This document shows positions 26,100-35,081 of a DNA stretch of 64,000 bases, piece after piece (the stretch's first letter is position 1; every line of letters starts with the position of its first letter). Position numbers and translations under genes: made by a program. Under the pieces are notes generated by a model. The model worked only from the letters and a program-made list of their open reading frames with translations, was not told the origin of the DNA and did not search any database. The stretch covers positions 4,094,501 to 4,158,500 of the forward strand of contig NZ_CP029427.2 in NCBI RefSeq assembly GCF_002266465.3. The letters run 5' to 3'. Source of the stretch: Bradyrhizobium symbiodeficiens. Its GTDB lineage: Bacteria > Pseudomonadota > Alphaproteobacteria > Rhizobiales > Xanthobacteraceae.

Positions 26100-27125
26100 A
26101 TGAGCAGTGAGACGGCTTTGGCGGCGGGGCAACGGGCGCGCGGGCTTGCGCCCTTCCTGCGCTCGCAGATGCGCAACATCGCCCCGTTCCTCACCCTGAT
26201 TTTCCTGTCCGGCTTCTTCGCCCTTGCCAGCCCCTCCTTCGCGACGCTCGACAATCTCGGCAACATCCTGACGCAAGTATCGGTCACCGGCATCATCGCC
26301 GTCGGCCTCACCTTCGTGATCCTCTGCGCGGAGATCGATCTCTCGATCGCCAGCATCGCCAACGTCACCGGCATCGCGGTCGCCTATTTCACGCTGCAGG
26401 AATCCTACGTCAACATCGCCAACATCCCCCTGCCCGGTGCGGTCGCGATCCTGCTGTCGATCCTGCTCTGCGCCCTGCTCGGTCTCGTCAACGCGCTGGG
26501 GCTGACCGTGATCGGCATCCCCTCCTTCATCATGACGCTGGCGATGATGCAGATCGCCGCCGGCATCTCCGCGCTGCTGGTGCGCGGCCAGATCGCCTAC
26601 AAGGTGCCGAGCCTGATCACCACGCTCGGCTCGGGCTCGATCGGCGGCATCCCCTGGCTCGTCATCGTTGCAGCCATCATGCTGCTCGGCGGCCATCTGG
26701 TTCTGACCTACACCCGCTTCGGCCGCTACGTCTACATGGTCGGGGGCAATCGCGAGGCGGCCGAATATTCCGGCCTCAACGTCAAGCTCATCCTGGGTGC
26801 CGTCATGGTGATCTCGGCGGTGTGCTCGGGCATCGGCGGCATGCTCGGCGTCGCTCATTTCGGCAGCGCGCAGCAGAACGAGTTCGACACCTACTTGCTC
26901 GACTCCATCGCCGCCGTCGTGGTCGGCGGCACCAGCCTTTTCGGCGGCCGCGGCGGCATCGGCAACACCATCGTCGGGCTATTCGTGCTCGGCGTTCTCA
27001 ATAACGGCCTCGACCACGTCAACATCGACAGCTTCCTGAAGATCCTGATCCGCGGCCTGATCCTGCTGGCGGCGCTGGTGATCAATGTCTATGCGCAGCG
27101 GCTGAGGGAAAGGGCGGTGGAGTAG
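26100..27125 (+). CDS. Sugar ABC transporter permease (ribose type)
   Basis: 341 residues with about nine to ten hydrophobic segments. The BPD_transp_2 family signature is clear: ILTQVSVTGIIAVGLTFVILCAEIDLSIASIANVTG near the start, GGNREAAEYSGLNVK in the middle loop, and SIAAVVVGGTSLFGGRGGIGNTIVG near the end. The ATG at 26100 has GGAG six bases upstream; a GTG at 26085 overlapping the ATPase stop is also in frame. Third gene of the importer. No terminator is seen; the intergenic repeat copy 2 lies 20 bases after the stop. Confidence 0.93.
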   Translation: MSSETALAAGQRARGLAPFLRSQMRNIAPFLTLIFLSGFFALASPSFATLDNLGNILTQVSVTGIIAVGLTFVILCAEIDLSIASIANVTGIAVAYFTLQESYVNIANIPLPGAVAILLSILLCALLGLVNALGLTVIGIPSFIMTLAMMQIAAGISALLVRGQIAYKVPSLITTLGSGSIGGIPWLVIVAAIMLLGGHLVLTYTRFGRYVYMVGGNREAAEYSGLNVKLILGAVMVISAVCSGIGGMLGVAHFGSAQQNEFDTYLLDSIAAVVVGGTSLFGGRGGIGNTIVGLFVLGVLNNGLDHVNIDSFLKILIRGLILLAALVINVYAQRLRERAVE

Positions 27126-27145
27126 ACCGCCTCAAAGTAAAAATC

Positions 27146-27170
27146 GCGAAAACAACCCCATGCACAGTAG
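27146..27170. repeat. 25-bp intergenic repeat, copy 2
   Basis: Exact reverse complement of 11685-11709; the core reads CCCCATGCACAGTAG on the plus strand. It lies between the convergent permease and mtnK genes. Its right end forms part of a small hairpin, CACAGT-AGAA-ACTGTG (27163-27178). Like copy 1, it is in a 3'-to-3' gap. Confidence 0.7.
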
Positions 27171-27237
27171 AAACTGTGTGGGATCTTAGCCGCTTATCGA
27201 AGCCGCAATTGCGTGACCGCCGCCTTTCGCAACGTCT

Positions 27238-28524
27238 TCAGCCCGACAATTCCGGCTGCCAATCCCGCAGCTTTCGCGCGGCGCCGGCGACCTCGGCGAT
27301 CGTCCGAAATGCCGCCGCCTCCACCATCATCGCCCGTGCGAGCCGGACGGCGCGCGCCTCGCTGACGGCCCGCTTGCTCGGATCCTCGATCAGCTCGAAG
27401 TCGATGTTATGGGCGAGACCGAAGATGCGGCGGATGGTTTTCGCCGCGGCGAAACCGACAGTATCAGTGAACAGCCGCTGCATGTAGGCTTGGCGCTCGG
27501 CTTCCAGCCGCGCGGCGCCCCGCTCGCCGGCGAAGAGCGAGGCAGGATAGGCATCGCCCGCGGCGCCTGCGCGCCAGAGGTCGAGGAACTTGCGCGAAAA
27601 CTCGTTCCAGACGTTCTCGACCGTCGCCAGCACCCAGGACTCGAATGCGGCCCGCTCGCCCGGCGCGCGCTCATGACCGGTCGAGGCAAAATAGGCCATC
27701 AGGAGGTTGGCGATCACGGCGCCAACGTCGAACCCCATCGGGCCATAGAACGCGAATTCGGGATCGATCACCCGCGTCTGGCTGTCGGTGACCATGATCG
27801 ATCCGGTGTGGAGATCGCCATGCAGCAGCGCCTCGGGGCTTGCCATGAACTTCAGCTTGAGCCGGGAGACGGCAACGTGTAGCTCCATGTCGTCGCGCAG
27901 GCTGGCGGCGAGCGCATCGAGATATGGCGCGGTCCAGCGATTTTGTTCGGCGATGCGATAGGGATCGGTGAAGATCAAATCCTCGGTGATCTTGCAGAGC
28001 GCATGATTGCCGGCGAACGCGGCGATGCCCTCCTTCTTCTCGGCCGCAGACAGCGCGAGGTCGGAGGTGAAGAACAGCGTTCGCGCCATGAACGTGGTGA
28101 TGTCGTCCACGAATCCGGGATATTGCGTTCCCGCAACCAACCCCTTGCGCATGATGATGTGGGGTTCGAGCAGCTCCATCACCGTCAGCGCCAGATTGTC
28201 GTTGTGATGCAGCAAGGCCGGCACGAGGCCGGGCGCGAGCTGGGCCTCCCGGGACAGAGCGAGATATTCGTAATGCGCCCGCGACAGCGGCAACGGCCAG
28301 CTCTCGCCGACGAGGCGCACGTAAGGCAGCGCCTGCTTCACGGCGACGCCGCCACTCGCGCCCTTGACGATGAAGACGAGGTTGAGATTGCCGTCGCCGA
28401 CCTCGGTGATCTCCCAGCCGGCGGAATCGCCGAGGAGCGCTTTCAGGTCCGGCAGGCCTGCGAGATAATCCCGCAAGGCCGCCTCATGCAGAATACGATA
28501 ATCCCCGGCCTGCTCCTGCGCCAT
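27238..28524 (-). CDS. mtnK: S-methyl-5-thioribose kinase
   Basis: 428 residues. Phosphorylates 5-methylthioribose in methionine salvage. The aminoglycoside-phosphotransferase-like fold shows the catalytic loop LLHGDLHTGSIMV and the metal-binding VIDPEFAFYGPMGFD, both diagnostic of MtnK, and VGDGNLNLVFIVKG as nucleotide loop. The ATG at 28524 (MAQEQAGDYRIL) is chosen over a longer frame that has no family similarity. No mtnA was found in the window. It converges with a ribose-type ABC importer, a plausible source of methylthioribose. Confidence 0.92.
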   Translation of the reverse strand: MAQEQAGDYRILHEAALRDYLAGLPDLKALLGDSAGWEITEVGDGNLNLVFIVKGASGGVAVKQALPYVRLVGESWPLPLSRAHYEYLALSREAQLAPGLVPALLHHNDNLALTVMELLEPHIIMRKGLVAGTQYPGFVDDITTFMARTLFFTSDLALSAAEKKEGIAAFAGNHALCKITEDLIFTDPYRIAEQNRWTAPYLDALAASLRDDMELHVAVSRLKLKFMASPEALLHGDLHTGSIMVTDSQTRVIDPEFAFYGPMGFDVGAVIANLLMAYFASTGHERAPGERAAFESWVLATVENVWNEFSRKFLDLWRAGAAGDAYPASLFAGERGAARLEAERQAYMQRLFTDTVGFAAAKTIRRIFGLAHNIDFELIEDPSKRAVSEARAVRLARAMMVEAAAFRTIAEVAGAARKLRDWQPELSG

Positions 28525-28556
28525 GACGATCCCGTCCCATCTGCTGGGCCGGATCG

Positions 28557-28904
28557 TTACTCCCGCTCCAGGAAGCTCGAGCCGATCTCGGCCTTTCTTT
28601 TGATCGGATCGTAATCGCAATAAACGAGATCCGCCACCAGCGTGTAGCTGGCGCTGACGTTGTATTTGTCCAGCTTGACGGAGTTCAGCCCGATCACCGA
28701 GGTGCTCTTACCCCCGTTCCATTTGAACGGCGTCGAGCTCTTGGCCTGCTCGCAGGCCATCACGGCTTCGTTGAAGACGTAGCCCTCGACGAACGCCTTC
28801 AGGGTGCGCACCTGCGCGGCCATCTTCCATTCGACATAGCCGACGGCACCGAGGCCGGCGACGATCAGCACCAGAAGCGCGATGACGATCCTCTGAAAAG
28901 TCAT
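28557..28904 (-). CDS. Hypothetical membrane-anchored protein
   Basis: 115 residues from the ATG at 28904, which has GGGGGA just upstream. One N-terminal hydrophobic helix (IVIALLVLIVAGLGAVGYVEW) is followed by a soluble, probably periplasmic part with two Cys (ACEQAK, VYCDYD) that could form a disulphide. No family is recognised. It lies 32 bases before mtnK and 30 bases after DUF1467 on the same strand, so it may be co-transcribed with either. Confidence 0.65.
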   Translation of the reverse strand: MTFQRIVIALLVLIVAGLGAVGYVEWKMAAQVRTLKAFVEGYVFNEAVMACEQAKSSTPFKWNGGKSTSVIGLNSVKLDKYNVSASYTLVADLVYCDYDPIKRKAEIGSSFLERE

Positions 28905-28934
28905 TCGGTCCCCCCAAAGCAATATCGAAAAAAT

Positions 28935-29210
28935 CTAGAACGGCATGCCCATCAATTTCGACAGGCGCTCGATCGAGAGATAGCCGGCGTGATAGGCGAC
29001 CATCGCGATCCCGTAGATGATTGCCGAGATGATGGTGGTCCAGATCAGCTTGCTCCTCATCCGGGTCAGGATCGGCGCGCCGGGGTCGGTGCCGGGCGCG
29101 CCGACGTTATCCTCGTGCTGGCTGCGCACGCCGAACGGCAGCGTCAGGAACAGTGCGACCCACCAGATGACGAAGTAGATTGCGATCGCGGTCGATATCT
29201 GGATGGCCAT
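28935..29210 (-). CDS. DUF1467 family membrane protein
   Basis: 91 residues with two membrane helices (AIAIYFVIWWVALFLTLPFGV and LIWTTIISAIIYGIAMVAYHAGYL) joined by a short loop, SQHEDNVGAPGTDPGAP. This is the DUF1467 pattern; in alphaproteobacteria the gene regularly sits between mce and proS. Function unknown. It starts eight bases after the mce stop, so the two are co-transcribed. Here proS is 14 kb further on. Confidence 0.87.
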   Translation of the reverse strand: MAIQISTAIAIYFVIWWVALFLTLPFGVRSQHEDNVGAPGTDPGAPILTRMRSKLIWTTIISAIIYGIAMVAYHAGYLSIERLSKLMGMPF

Positions 29211-29218
29211 GGCGCGGC

Positions 29219-29623
29219 CTATGCCTGCTCGATTTCGACCAGCGCGCCGGAAAAATCCTTCGGATGCAGGAACAGCACCGGCTTGCCGTGGGCACCGATC
29301 TTCGGCACGCCGTCGCCGAGCACCCGCGCGCCCTCCTTCACCAGCGTGTCGCGCGAGGCGATGATGTCGACGACTTCGTAACAGACGTGGTGGATGCCGC
29401 CGTCGGGGTTGCGCTCGACGAATTTTGCGATCGGTGAGGTCTCGCCAAGCGGCTCGATGAACTCGATCTTGGTGTTGGGCAGCGTCGCGAACACGGTGAT
29501 GACGCCGTGCTCTGGCAACGGCACGGCTTCCGAGATCTGGGCGCCGAACGCCGTGCCGTAGATCTTCGCAGACTTGACGGCATCCTTGGTCGCGATCGCG
29601 ACATGGTTGAGCCGGCCCAGCAT
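29219..29623 (-). CDS. mce: Methylmalonyl-CoA epimerase
   Basis: 134 residues, two VOC (glyoxalase-fold) modules. Interconverts (2S)- and (2R)-methylmalonyl-CoA in propionyl-CoA metabolism. Metal ligands fit the family: H7 (LNHVAIAT), H79 (GIHHVCYEV) and E130 (ALVEIEQA). The segments FVERNPDGGIHHVC and PVLFLHPKDFSGALVE are characteristic. It follows rnj by 12 bases on the minus strand, in the conserved birA-rnj-mce-DUF1467 order. Confidence 0.93.
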   Translation of the reverse strand: MLGRLNHVAIATKDAVKSAKIYGTAFGAQISEAVPLPEHGVITVFATLPNTKIEFIEPLGETSPIAKFVERNPDGGIHHVCYEVVDIIASRDTLVKEGARVLGDGVPKIGAHGKPVLFLHPKDFSGALVEIEQA

Positions 29624-29635
29624 GGTTCTCTCCCG

Positions 29636-31306
29636 TTAAACTGTCAGTACGTGTACCAGACAGGGAGGCTTTTTGCCCCAATGTTCGTTGATGACGGCCC
29701 GGACGGCGCGACGCACCGACTCGCCCAAGGCGTCGGCATCGCGGCGGCGCGCCTTCGGCAGGCCCTCGATGGTGGAGACCACGGCATCGAAGACGAGGTC
29801 GTCAAAGGGCTCGCCTTCCCTGGTCTTCTCGGGAATGCCGACGAGATCGACTTCGGGATCGTCGGCCAGCTCGCCCTGCTCGGTCATGGCGATGGCGACG
29901 AAGGCGCAGCCGGAAAAGGCCATACGGCGGCGCTCGACCACGGCGCGGGATTTGGAATCCTCCAGGATCGTGCCGTCCTTGTAGAGACGGCCCGAGGGCA
30001 CTTCGCCGATGATGCCGGGATCGCCGGGGCCGAGCTTGACGAGGTCGCCGTTGCGAATGACCAGGACGCGCGGCACGCCGGCGGCGCGCGCCAGCTTGGC
30101 GTGCTCGTGCAGATGCAGAGCCTCGCCGTGGACGGGGATCAGGAGCTGCGGCCTGACCCAGGAGATCATGTCGCGCAATTCGTCGCGGCGCGGATGGCCG
30201 GAGACGTGAACGAGATGATCGCGGTCGGTGATGACCTCGACGCCCTGGAGGACCAAATTGTTGATGATCGACCCGACGGCCTTCTCGTTACCAGGGATGG
30301 TGCGAGACGAGAAGATGACGCAGTCGCCGCGGTTCAATGTGATCTCGGGATGGTCGTCATTGGCAATACGCGCCAGCGCGGCACGGGCCTCGCCCTGGCT
30401 GCCGGTGCAGAGCGCCAGGACTTTGTCGTGCGGCAGATGGCCGTAGACGTCGGTCGAGCGGAAGTTTTGCACGCCGTCGAAATAGCCGGTCTCGCGCGCG
30501 ACTTGCGACACGCGCTCCATGGCGCGGCCGACCACGACGACCTCGCGATCGGCGGCCCGCGCCGCATCGGCGACGGCCTTGAGGCGCGCGACGTTGGAGG
30601 CAAAGGTCGTGACCGCGACACGGCCCTTTGCTGCCTTCACCAGTTCGGTGATGGTTCTGGCAACCTCGGCTTCGGAAGGCGAGCGGCCGTCGCGCACGGC
30701 GTTGGTGGAATCGCCGATCAGGGCGAGCACACCCTCATCGCCCAACTCGCGCAGCCGCTTCTCGTCGGTCGGGCGGCCAATGATCGGGGTCGGGTCGATC
30801 TTCCAGTCGCCGGTGTGCAGCACGATGCCGGCGGTGGTGTGGATCGCCAGCGCGTGCGACTCGGGAATCGAATGCGCAACCGGAATGAACTCGACGTTGA
30901 ACGGGCCGATATCGACGCGCCCGCCGGATGGCACCACCGTCACCGGGATCTTCGGCGCATTGCGCTCGGCCGCAAGTTTGGCCTCGAACAGCGCCGCGCT
31001 GAACTGCGTCGCGTAGATCGGGCATTTCAGCTTCGGCCAGAGGTCGATGATGGCGCCGAAATGATCCTCATGGGCGTGCGTCAGCACGAGGCCCATCAGG
31101 TTCTTGCGCTCCTTCTCCAGGAAGCTGATGTCCGGCATGATCAGGTCGATGCCGGGCAGATGCTCCTCGTCGCCGAAGGAGACGCCGAGATCGACCGCCA
31201 TCCAGGCGCGCTGCTGGCGGCTGCCGAGGCCGTAGATCGACAGGTTCATGCCGATCTCGCCGACGCCGCCGAGCGGCGCAAATACCAGTTCCTCAGGTTT
31301 CGCCAT
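29636..31306 (-). CDS. rnj: Ribonuclease J
   Basis: 556 residues. Metallo-beta-lactamase / beta-CASP RNase with endo- and 5'-exonuclease activity in RNA decay and rRNA maturation. The zinc motif THAHEDH (H77, H79, D81, H82) and downstream HTGDWKIDPTP are present. The beta-CASP stretch (VTTFASNVARLKAVADAA, ALCTGSQGEARAAL, HVSGHPRRDELRDMISWVRPQ) is also present. The ATG at 31306 overlaps the birA TGA (TGATG), so translation is coupled; a GTG one codon upstream is less likely. Confidence 0.95.
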   Translation of the reverse strand: MAKPEELVFAPLGGVGEIGMNLSIYGLGSRQQRAWMAVDLGVSFGDEEHLPGIDLIMPDISFLEKERKNLMGLVLTHAHEDHFGAIIDLWPKLKCPIYATQFSAALFEAKLAAERNAPKIPVTVVPSGGRVDIGPFNVEFIPVAHSIPESHALAIHTTAGIVLHTGDWKIDPTPIIGRPTDEKRLRELGDEGVLALIGDSTNAVRDGRSPSEAEVARTITELVKAAKGRVAVTTFASNVARLKAVADAARAADREVVVVGRAMERVSQVARETGYFDGVQNFRSTDVYGHLPHDKVLALCTGSQGEARAALARIANDDHPEITLNRGDCVIFSSRTIPGNEKAVGSIINNLVLQGVEVITDRDHLVHVSGHPRRDELRDMISWVRPQLLIPVHGEALHLHEHAKLARAAGVPRVLVIRNGDLVKLGPGDPGIIGEVPSGRLYKDGTILEDSKSRAVVERRRMAFSGCAFVAIAMTEQGELADDPEVDLVGIPEKTREGEPFDDLVFDAVVSTIEGLPKARRRDADALGESVRRAVRAVINEHWGKKPPCLVHVLTV

Positions 31307-32112
31307 CACGCAGCTCCCACGGAGGCGACAGGGCCAAAGAACACTTCGCCCGCGGCGACCGGCACCCGGCGGCCCTCCGCGGTGCGGACGATCAGGCAGC
31401 CGGTGTCGTCGATCGTGTCAAAAATGCCGTCCAGCGTCGTCGCTCCCGTGTTGATCGCGACCCGCTCGCCGAGACCGGCGGCGCGCTCCAGCCAGAGTTT
31501 TCGGATATCAGCAAAGCCGCGTCCATTGTCCCAGATGCCCCGGAACTCGACCCAGGCGTCCGACAGCGCCGAGAACAGCTCCTCGGCACTGATCTGGACG
31601 CCGAGCGCGGCCAGTGAGATGGCAGGTGTGGGCGTTCCCTCGGGCGCGCCCACGACATTGGTGCCGATGCCGACGACGATGGCGAGACGGTCGCCGACGG
31701 CCTCAGCCTCCAGGCCGATGCCGACGAGCTTCTTGCCGTTCGCCAGCACGTCGTTGGGCCATTTCAGCGCGTAGCGGGGACGGCCCTCACCGAGGCGCAG
31801 GGCGGCCTCGAGGCTCACCTTCTCGAGCGCGGCTTCTTCAGCGAGCCCGGCGGCAAAGCCGATGGTCGCGGCGACGGCCGGCGCCACGTCCAGGACCTCC
31901 AGGATGCTGGCGGCGAGATTGCCCTTCGGCGCGATCCAGGCGCGTTGACGGCGGCCGCGGCCGGCAGTCTGTTCCGACGTGACGAACCACATCGGGCCGC
32001 GCTCGCCGCGCCTCGCGTGCTCGATCGCCTCGGTATTGGTCGAGCCGGTCCGCTCGAAGGCCGCGAGCCTGTAGCCCGCGGATGATGCGCGAGGACCGAG
32101 CGCGAAAGCCAT
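31306..32112 (-). CDS. birA: Biotin--[acetyl-CoA-carboxylase] ligase
   Basis: 268 residues. Attaches biotin to biotin carboxyl carrier proteins. The biotin/ATP-binding motif TAGRGRRQRAW (about 50-59) and KWPNDVLANGKKLVGIG (about 117-133) are present, and the C-terminal SH3-like domain ends GRRVPVAAGEVFFG. There is no N-terminal helix-turn-helix, so unlike E. coli BirA it is an enzyme only. It starts one base after the nuoN stop and overlaps rnj, linking nuo and the rnj group into one long transcription unit. Confidence 0.94.
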   Translation of the reverse strand: MAFALGPRASSAGYRLAAFERTGSTNTEAIEHARRGERGPMWFVTSEQTAGRGRRQRAWIAPKGNLAASILEVLDVAPAVAATIGFAAGLAEEAALEKVSLEAALRLGEGRPRYALKWPNDVLANGKKLVGIGLEAEAVGDRLAIVVGIGTNVVGAPEGTPTPAISLAALGVQISAEELFSALSDAWVEFRGIWDNGRGFADIRKLWLERAAGLGERVAINTGATTLDGIFDTIDDTGCLIVRTAEGRRVPVAAGEVFFGPVASVGAA

Positions 32113-32113
32113 C

Positions 32114-33550
32114 CTAGAACAGCGACTTCGCGGCGGCGGAAGCGACGCTCACCACGGGACCCGCGAACAGCGCGAACAGGATGTTGAACAGGCCGAACAC
32201 CGCCAGCACCGTCTTCACCTCGACCCTGACAGGATCGACCTGACCGGCCGGCTCTTCGAAATACATCGTCTTGACGATGGCGAGATAGTAGTAGGCGCCG
32301 ACCACGCTGGTGAGCACGCCGACGACGGCGAGCGTGAACAAATTCGCCTTGATGGCCGCGACGAAGACGTACCATTTGGCGAAGAAGCCCGCGAGCGGCG
32401 GAATGCCCGCGAGCGAGAACAGCAGCATCGCGAACATGAAGGCGAGCAGTGGATTGGTGCGCGACAGGCCGGCGAAATCGCTGATCTGCTCGACCGCCTG
32501 GCCGTTGCGGCGCATGGCGAGGATGATCGAGAACGAGCCCAGCGTCATCGCGACATAGATCACGATATACATCAGCACGCCCTGCGCGCCCTCGACCGTG
32601 CCCGAGGCAAGGCCGACCAGCGCGAAGCCCATGTGGCCGATTGACGAATATGCCATCAGGCGCTTGATGTTGCTCTGGCCGATCGCGGCGAAGGAGCCGA
32701 GCGCCATCGAGGCGATCGACACGAAAACCAGGATCTGCTGCCACTGCGAGACGATGCCCGGGAAAGCGGTCAGCGTGACGCGGGTGAACACGGCGAGCGC
32801 CGCGACCTTCGGCGCCGACGCGAAGAAGGCGGTGACCGGGGTCGGCGCGCCCTCGTAGACGTCAGGCGTCCACATGTGGAACGGCACTGCCGAGACCTTG
32901 AAGCAGAGGCCGACGAGCAGGAAGACCAGACCGAACATGAGGCCGACATTCGAGACCGTCGCTGTCGCCGCGATACCGGTGAAGCTGACCGTGCCGGTGA
33001 AGCCGTAGATCAGCGAGGCGCCGTACAGCAGCATGCCCGAGGACAGTGCACCGAGCACGAAGTACTTCAGGCCGGCTTCGGTCGACTTGGCGTTGTCGCG
33101 GTTCGAGGCCGCCACGACGTAGAGCGCGAGCGACATCAGTTCGAGGCCGAGATAGAGCGAGATAAGGTCGCCGGCCGAAATCAGCACCATCATGCCGAGC
33201 GTCGAGAGCAGCACCAGGATGGCGTATTCGAAGATGCGGCGCGACGGATCGGACAGGAACTCGGTCGACAGGATCAGCGTCACCGCCGAGCCGATCAGGG
33301 CCAGGATCTTCATGAAGCGGGCGAAATCGTCGACGATGAAGCTGCCGCCGAAGGTCACCTGCTTGCCCGCGGGCAGCATGTATTCGAGCACGCCGACCAC
33401 GACCAGCAGCACGACCGCCAGCGAGGTGACGGTACCGGTCGTCCCCTGCCCGCGATAGGCGCCCAGCATCAGCAGAGCCATGGCGCCGATCGCGAGCACG
33501 ATCTCGGGCAGCACCGGCGCCAGTTGGTAACCTGCAGTCACAAAGTTCAT
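32114..33550 (-). CDS. nuoN: NADH-quinone oxidoreductase subunit N
   Basis: 478 residues, antiporter-like membrane subunit of complex I with about 14 helices. The conserved proton-path core reads [42 protein letters not shown], with its Lys and His. The second half has [23 protein letters not shown] and [19 protein letters not shown]. Pumps protons together with NuoL and NuoM. Last nuo gene, 22 bases after nuoM and one base before birA. Confidence 0.97.
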   Translation of the reverse strand: MNFVTAGYQLAPVLPEIVLAIGAMALLMLGAYRGQGTTGTVTSLAVVLLVVVGVLEYMLPAGKQVTFGGSFIVDDFARFMKILALIGSAVTLILSTEFLSDPSRRIFEYAILVLLSTLGMMVLISAGDLISLYLGLELMSLALYVVAASNRDNAKSTEAGLKYFVLGALSSGMLLYGASLIYGFTGTVSFTGIAATATVSNVGLMFGLVFLLVGLCFKVSAVPFHMWTPDVYEGAPTPVTAFFASAPKVAALAVFTRVTLTAFPGIVSQWQQILVFVSIASMALGSFAAIGQSNIKRLMAYSSIGHMGFALVGLASGTVEGAQGVLMYIVIYVAMTLGSFSIILAMRRNGQAVEQISDFAGLSRTNPLLAFMFAMLLFSLAGIPPLAGFFAKWYVFVAAIKANLFTLAVVGVLTSVVGAYYYLAIVKTMYFEEPAGQVDPVRVEVKTVLAVFGLFNILFALFAGPVVSVASAAAKSLF

Positions 33551-33572
33551 GGCGATATCCTGACCTGCCCGA

Positions 33573-35081
33573 TCACTGGAGCAGTGCGGCGGCCTTCACG
33601 GCCGTCACAGCGGTGTTGTAGTTGTTGACGAGTTGCTGGACCGAGGCGGCCGACATGTCGAGCACCGGCTTCGGATAGACGCCGAACAGGATCGTCAGCG
33701 CGATCATCGGGAACAGCGTCAGGCACTCCCGGAAGGTGAGATCCTTCATGCTCGCCAGCGACGGCTTGACCAGCGCCCCGAACACGACCTTGCGGTAGAG
33801 CCACAATGCGTAGCACGCCGAGAGGATCACGCCGAAGGTGGCGAAGAACGCGGTCGGGATCGAGACCTTGAAGGTGCCGAGCAGCGTCATGAACTCGCCG
33901 ACGAAGCCTGAGGTGCCGGGCAGACCGACATTGGCCATGGTGAAGACCATGAAGGTCAGCGCGTAGAGCGGCATCCGGTTGACGAGGCCGCCATAGGCAG
34001 CGATCTCGCGGGTGTGCAGGCGGTCGTAGACGACGCCGACGCAGAGGAACAGCGCGCCGGAGACGATGCCGTGCGAGATCATCTGGAACACGCCGCCGGC
34101 GACGCCCTGCATGGTGCCGGCGAAGATGCCCATGGTGACGAAGCCCATATGCGCTACCGACGAGTACGCGATCAGCTTCTTCATGTCCTCCTGCATCAGC
34201 GCCACCAGCGAGGTGTAGACGATGGCGATGGCCGAGAGCGTGAACATCAGCGGCGCGAAGTCGTGGGAGGCCAGCGGGAACATCGGCAGCGAGAAGCGCA
34301 GGAAGCCGTAGCCGCCCATCTTCAGCATGATCGCGGCGAGGACCACCGAGCCCGCCGTCGGCGCTTCGACATGTGCGTCGGGCAGCCAGGTGTGCACCGG
34401 CCACATCGGCATCTTCACCGCGAACGATGCGAAGAAGGCCAGCCACGCCCAGGTCTGCAAGCTGCGCGGCACGGCGGTGTGCATCAGCGTCGGGATATCG
34501 GTGGTGCCGCCGTTCCAGTACAGCGCCATGATGGCGAGCAGCATCAGGACCGAGCCCAGCAGCGTGTAGAGGAAGAACTTGAACGACGCGTAGACCCGGC
34601 GCGGACCGCCCCAGACGCCGATGATCAGGAACATCGGGATCAGGCCGCCCTCGAAGAACAAATAGAACAGCACGAGATCGAGCGCCGAGAAGGTGCCGAT
34701 CATCAGCGTTTCCAGGATCAGGAACGCCATCATGTATTCGCGGACGCGTCTGGTGATCGCCTTCCAGCTCGCGATGATGCAGAACGGCATCACGGCGGTC
34801 GTGAGGATCACCAGCGGCAGCGAGATGCCGTCGACGCCCATGTGGTAGGTGATGCCGGTGGCGAGCCAGTTCGCCTTCTCGACGAACTGGAAGTCGGGGT
34901 TGCCGGCGTCGAAGCGCATGACGAGGATCACCGACACCGCGAAGGTGATCAGCGTGGTCCAGAGTGCGATCCAGCGCGAATTGCGCCGGGCGGCCTCGTC
35001 ATCGCCGCGGCTGAGATAGACGATCAGCGCGCCGACCAGCGGCAGGAACGTCGTGACCGATAGGATGGGCCAGGTCGTCAT
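33573..35081 (-). CDS. nuoM: NADH-quinone oxidoreductase subunit M
   Basis: 502 residues, antiporter-like proton-pumping subunit of complex I. Core motif [44 protein letters not shown] with its essential Lys, and [19 protein letters not shown]. The ATG immediately abuts the nuoL stop codon, so the two are translationally linked. Nothing unusual against the family length of about 500. Confidence 0.97.
   Translation of the reverse strand: MTTWPILSVTTFLPLVGALIVYLSRGDDEAARRNSRWIALWTTLITFAVSVILVMRFDAGNPDFQFVEKANWLATGITYHMGVDGISLPLVILTTAVMPFCIIASWKAITRRVREYMMAFLILETLMIGTFSALDLVLFYLFFEGGLIPMFLIIGVWGGPRRVYASFKFFLYTLLGSVLMLLAIMALYWNGGTTDIPTLMHTAVPRSLQTWAWLAFFASFAVKMPMWPVHTWLPDAHVEAPTAGSVVLAAIMLKMGGYGFLRFSLPMFPLASHDFAPLMFTLSAIAIVYTSLVALMQEDMKKLIAYSSVAHMGFVTMGIFAGTMQGVAGGVFQMISHGIVSGALFLCVGVVYDRLHTREIAAYGGLVNRMPLYALTFMVFTMANVGLPGTSGFVGEFMTLLGTFKVSIPTAFFATFGVILSACYALWLYRKVVFGALVKPSLASMKDLTFRECLTLFPMIALTILFGVYPKPVLDMSAASVQQLVNNYNTAVTAVKAAALLQ

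Noticed and set aside
29507-31774. 755-codon open frame on the plus strand
   Set aside because: Antisense to mce, rnj and part of birA; no domain recognisable.
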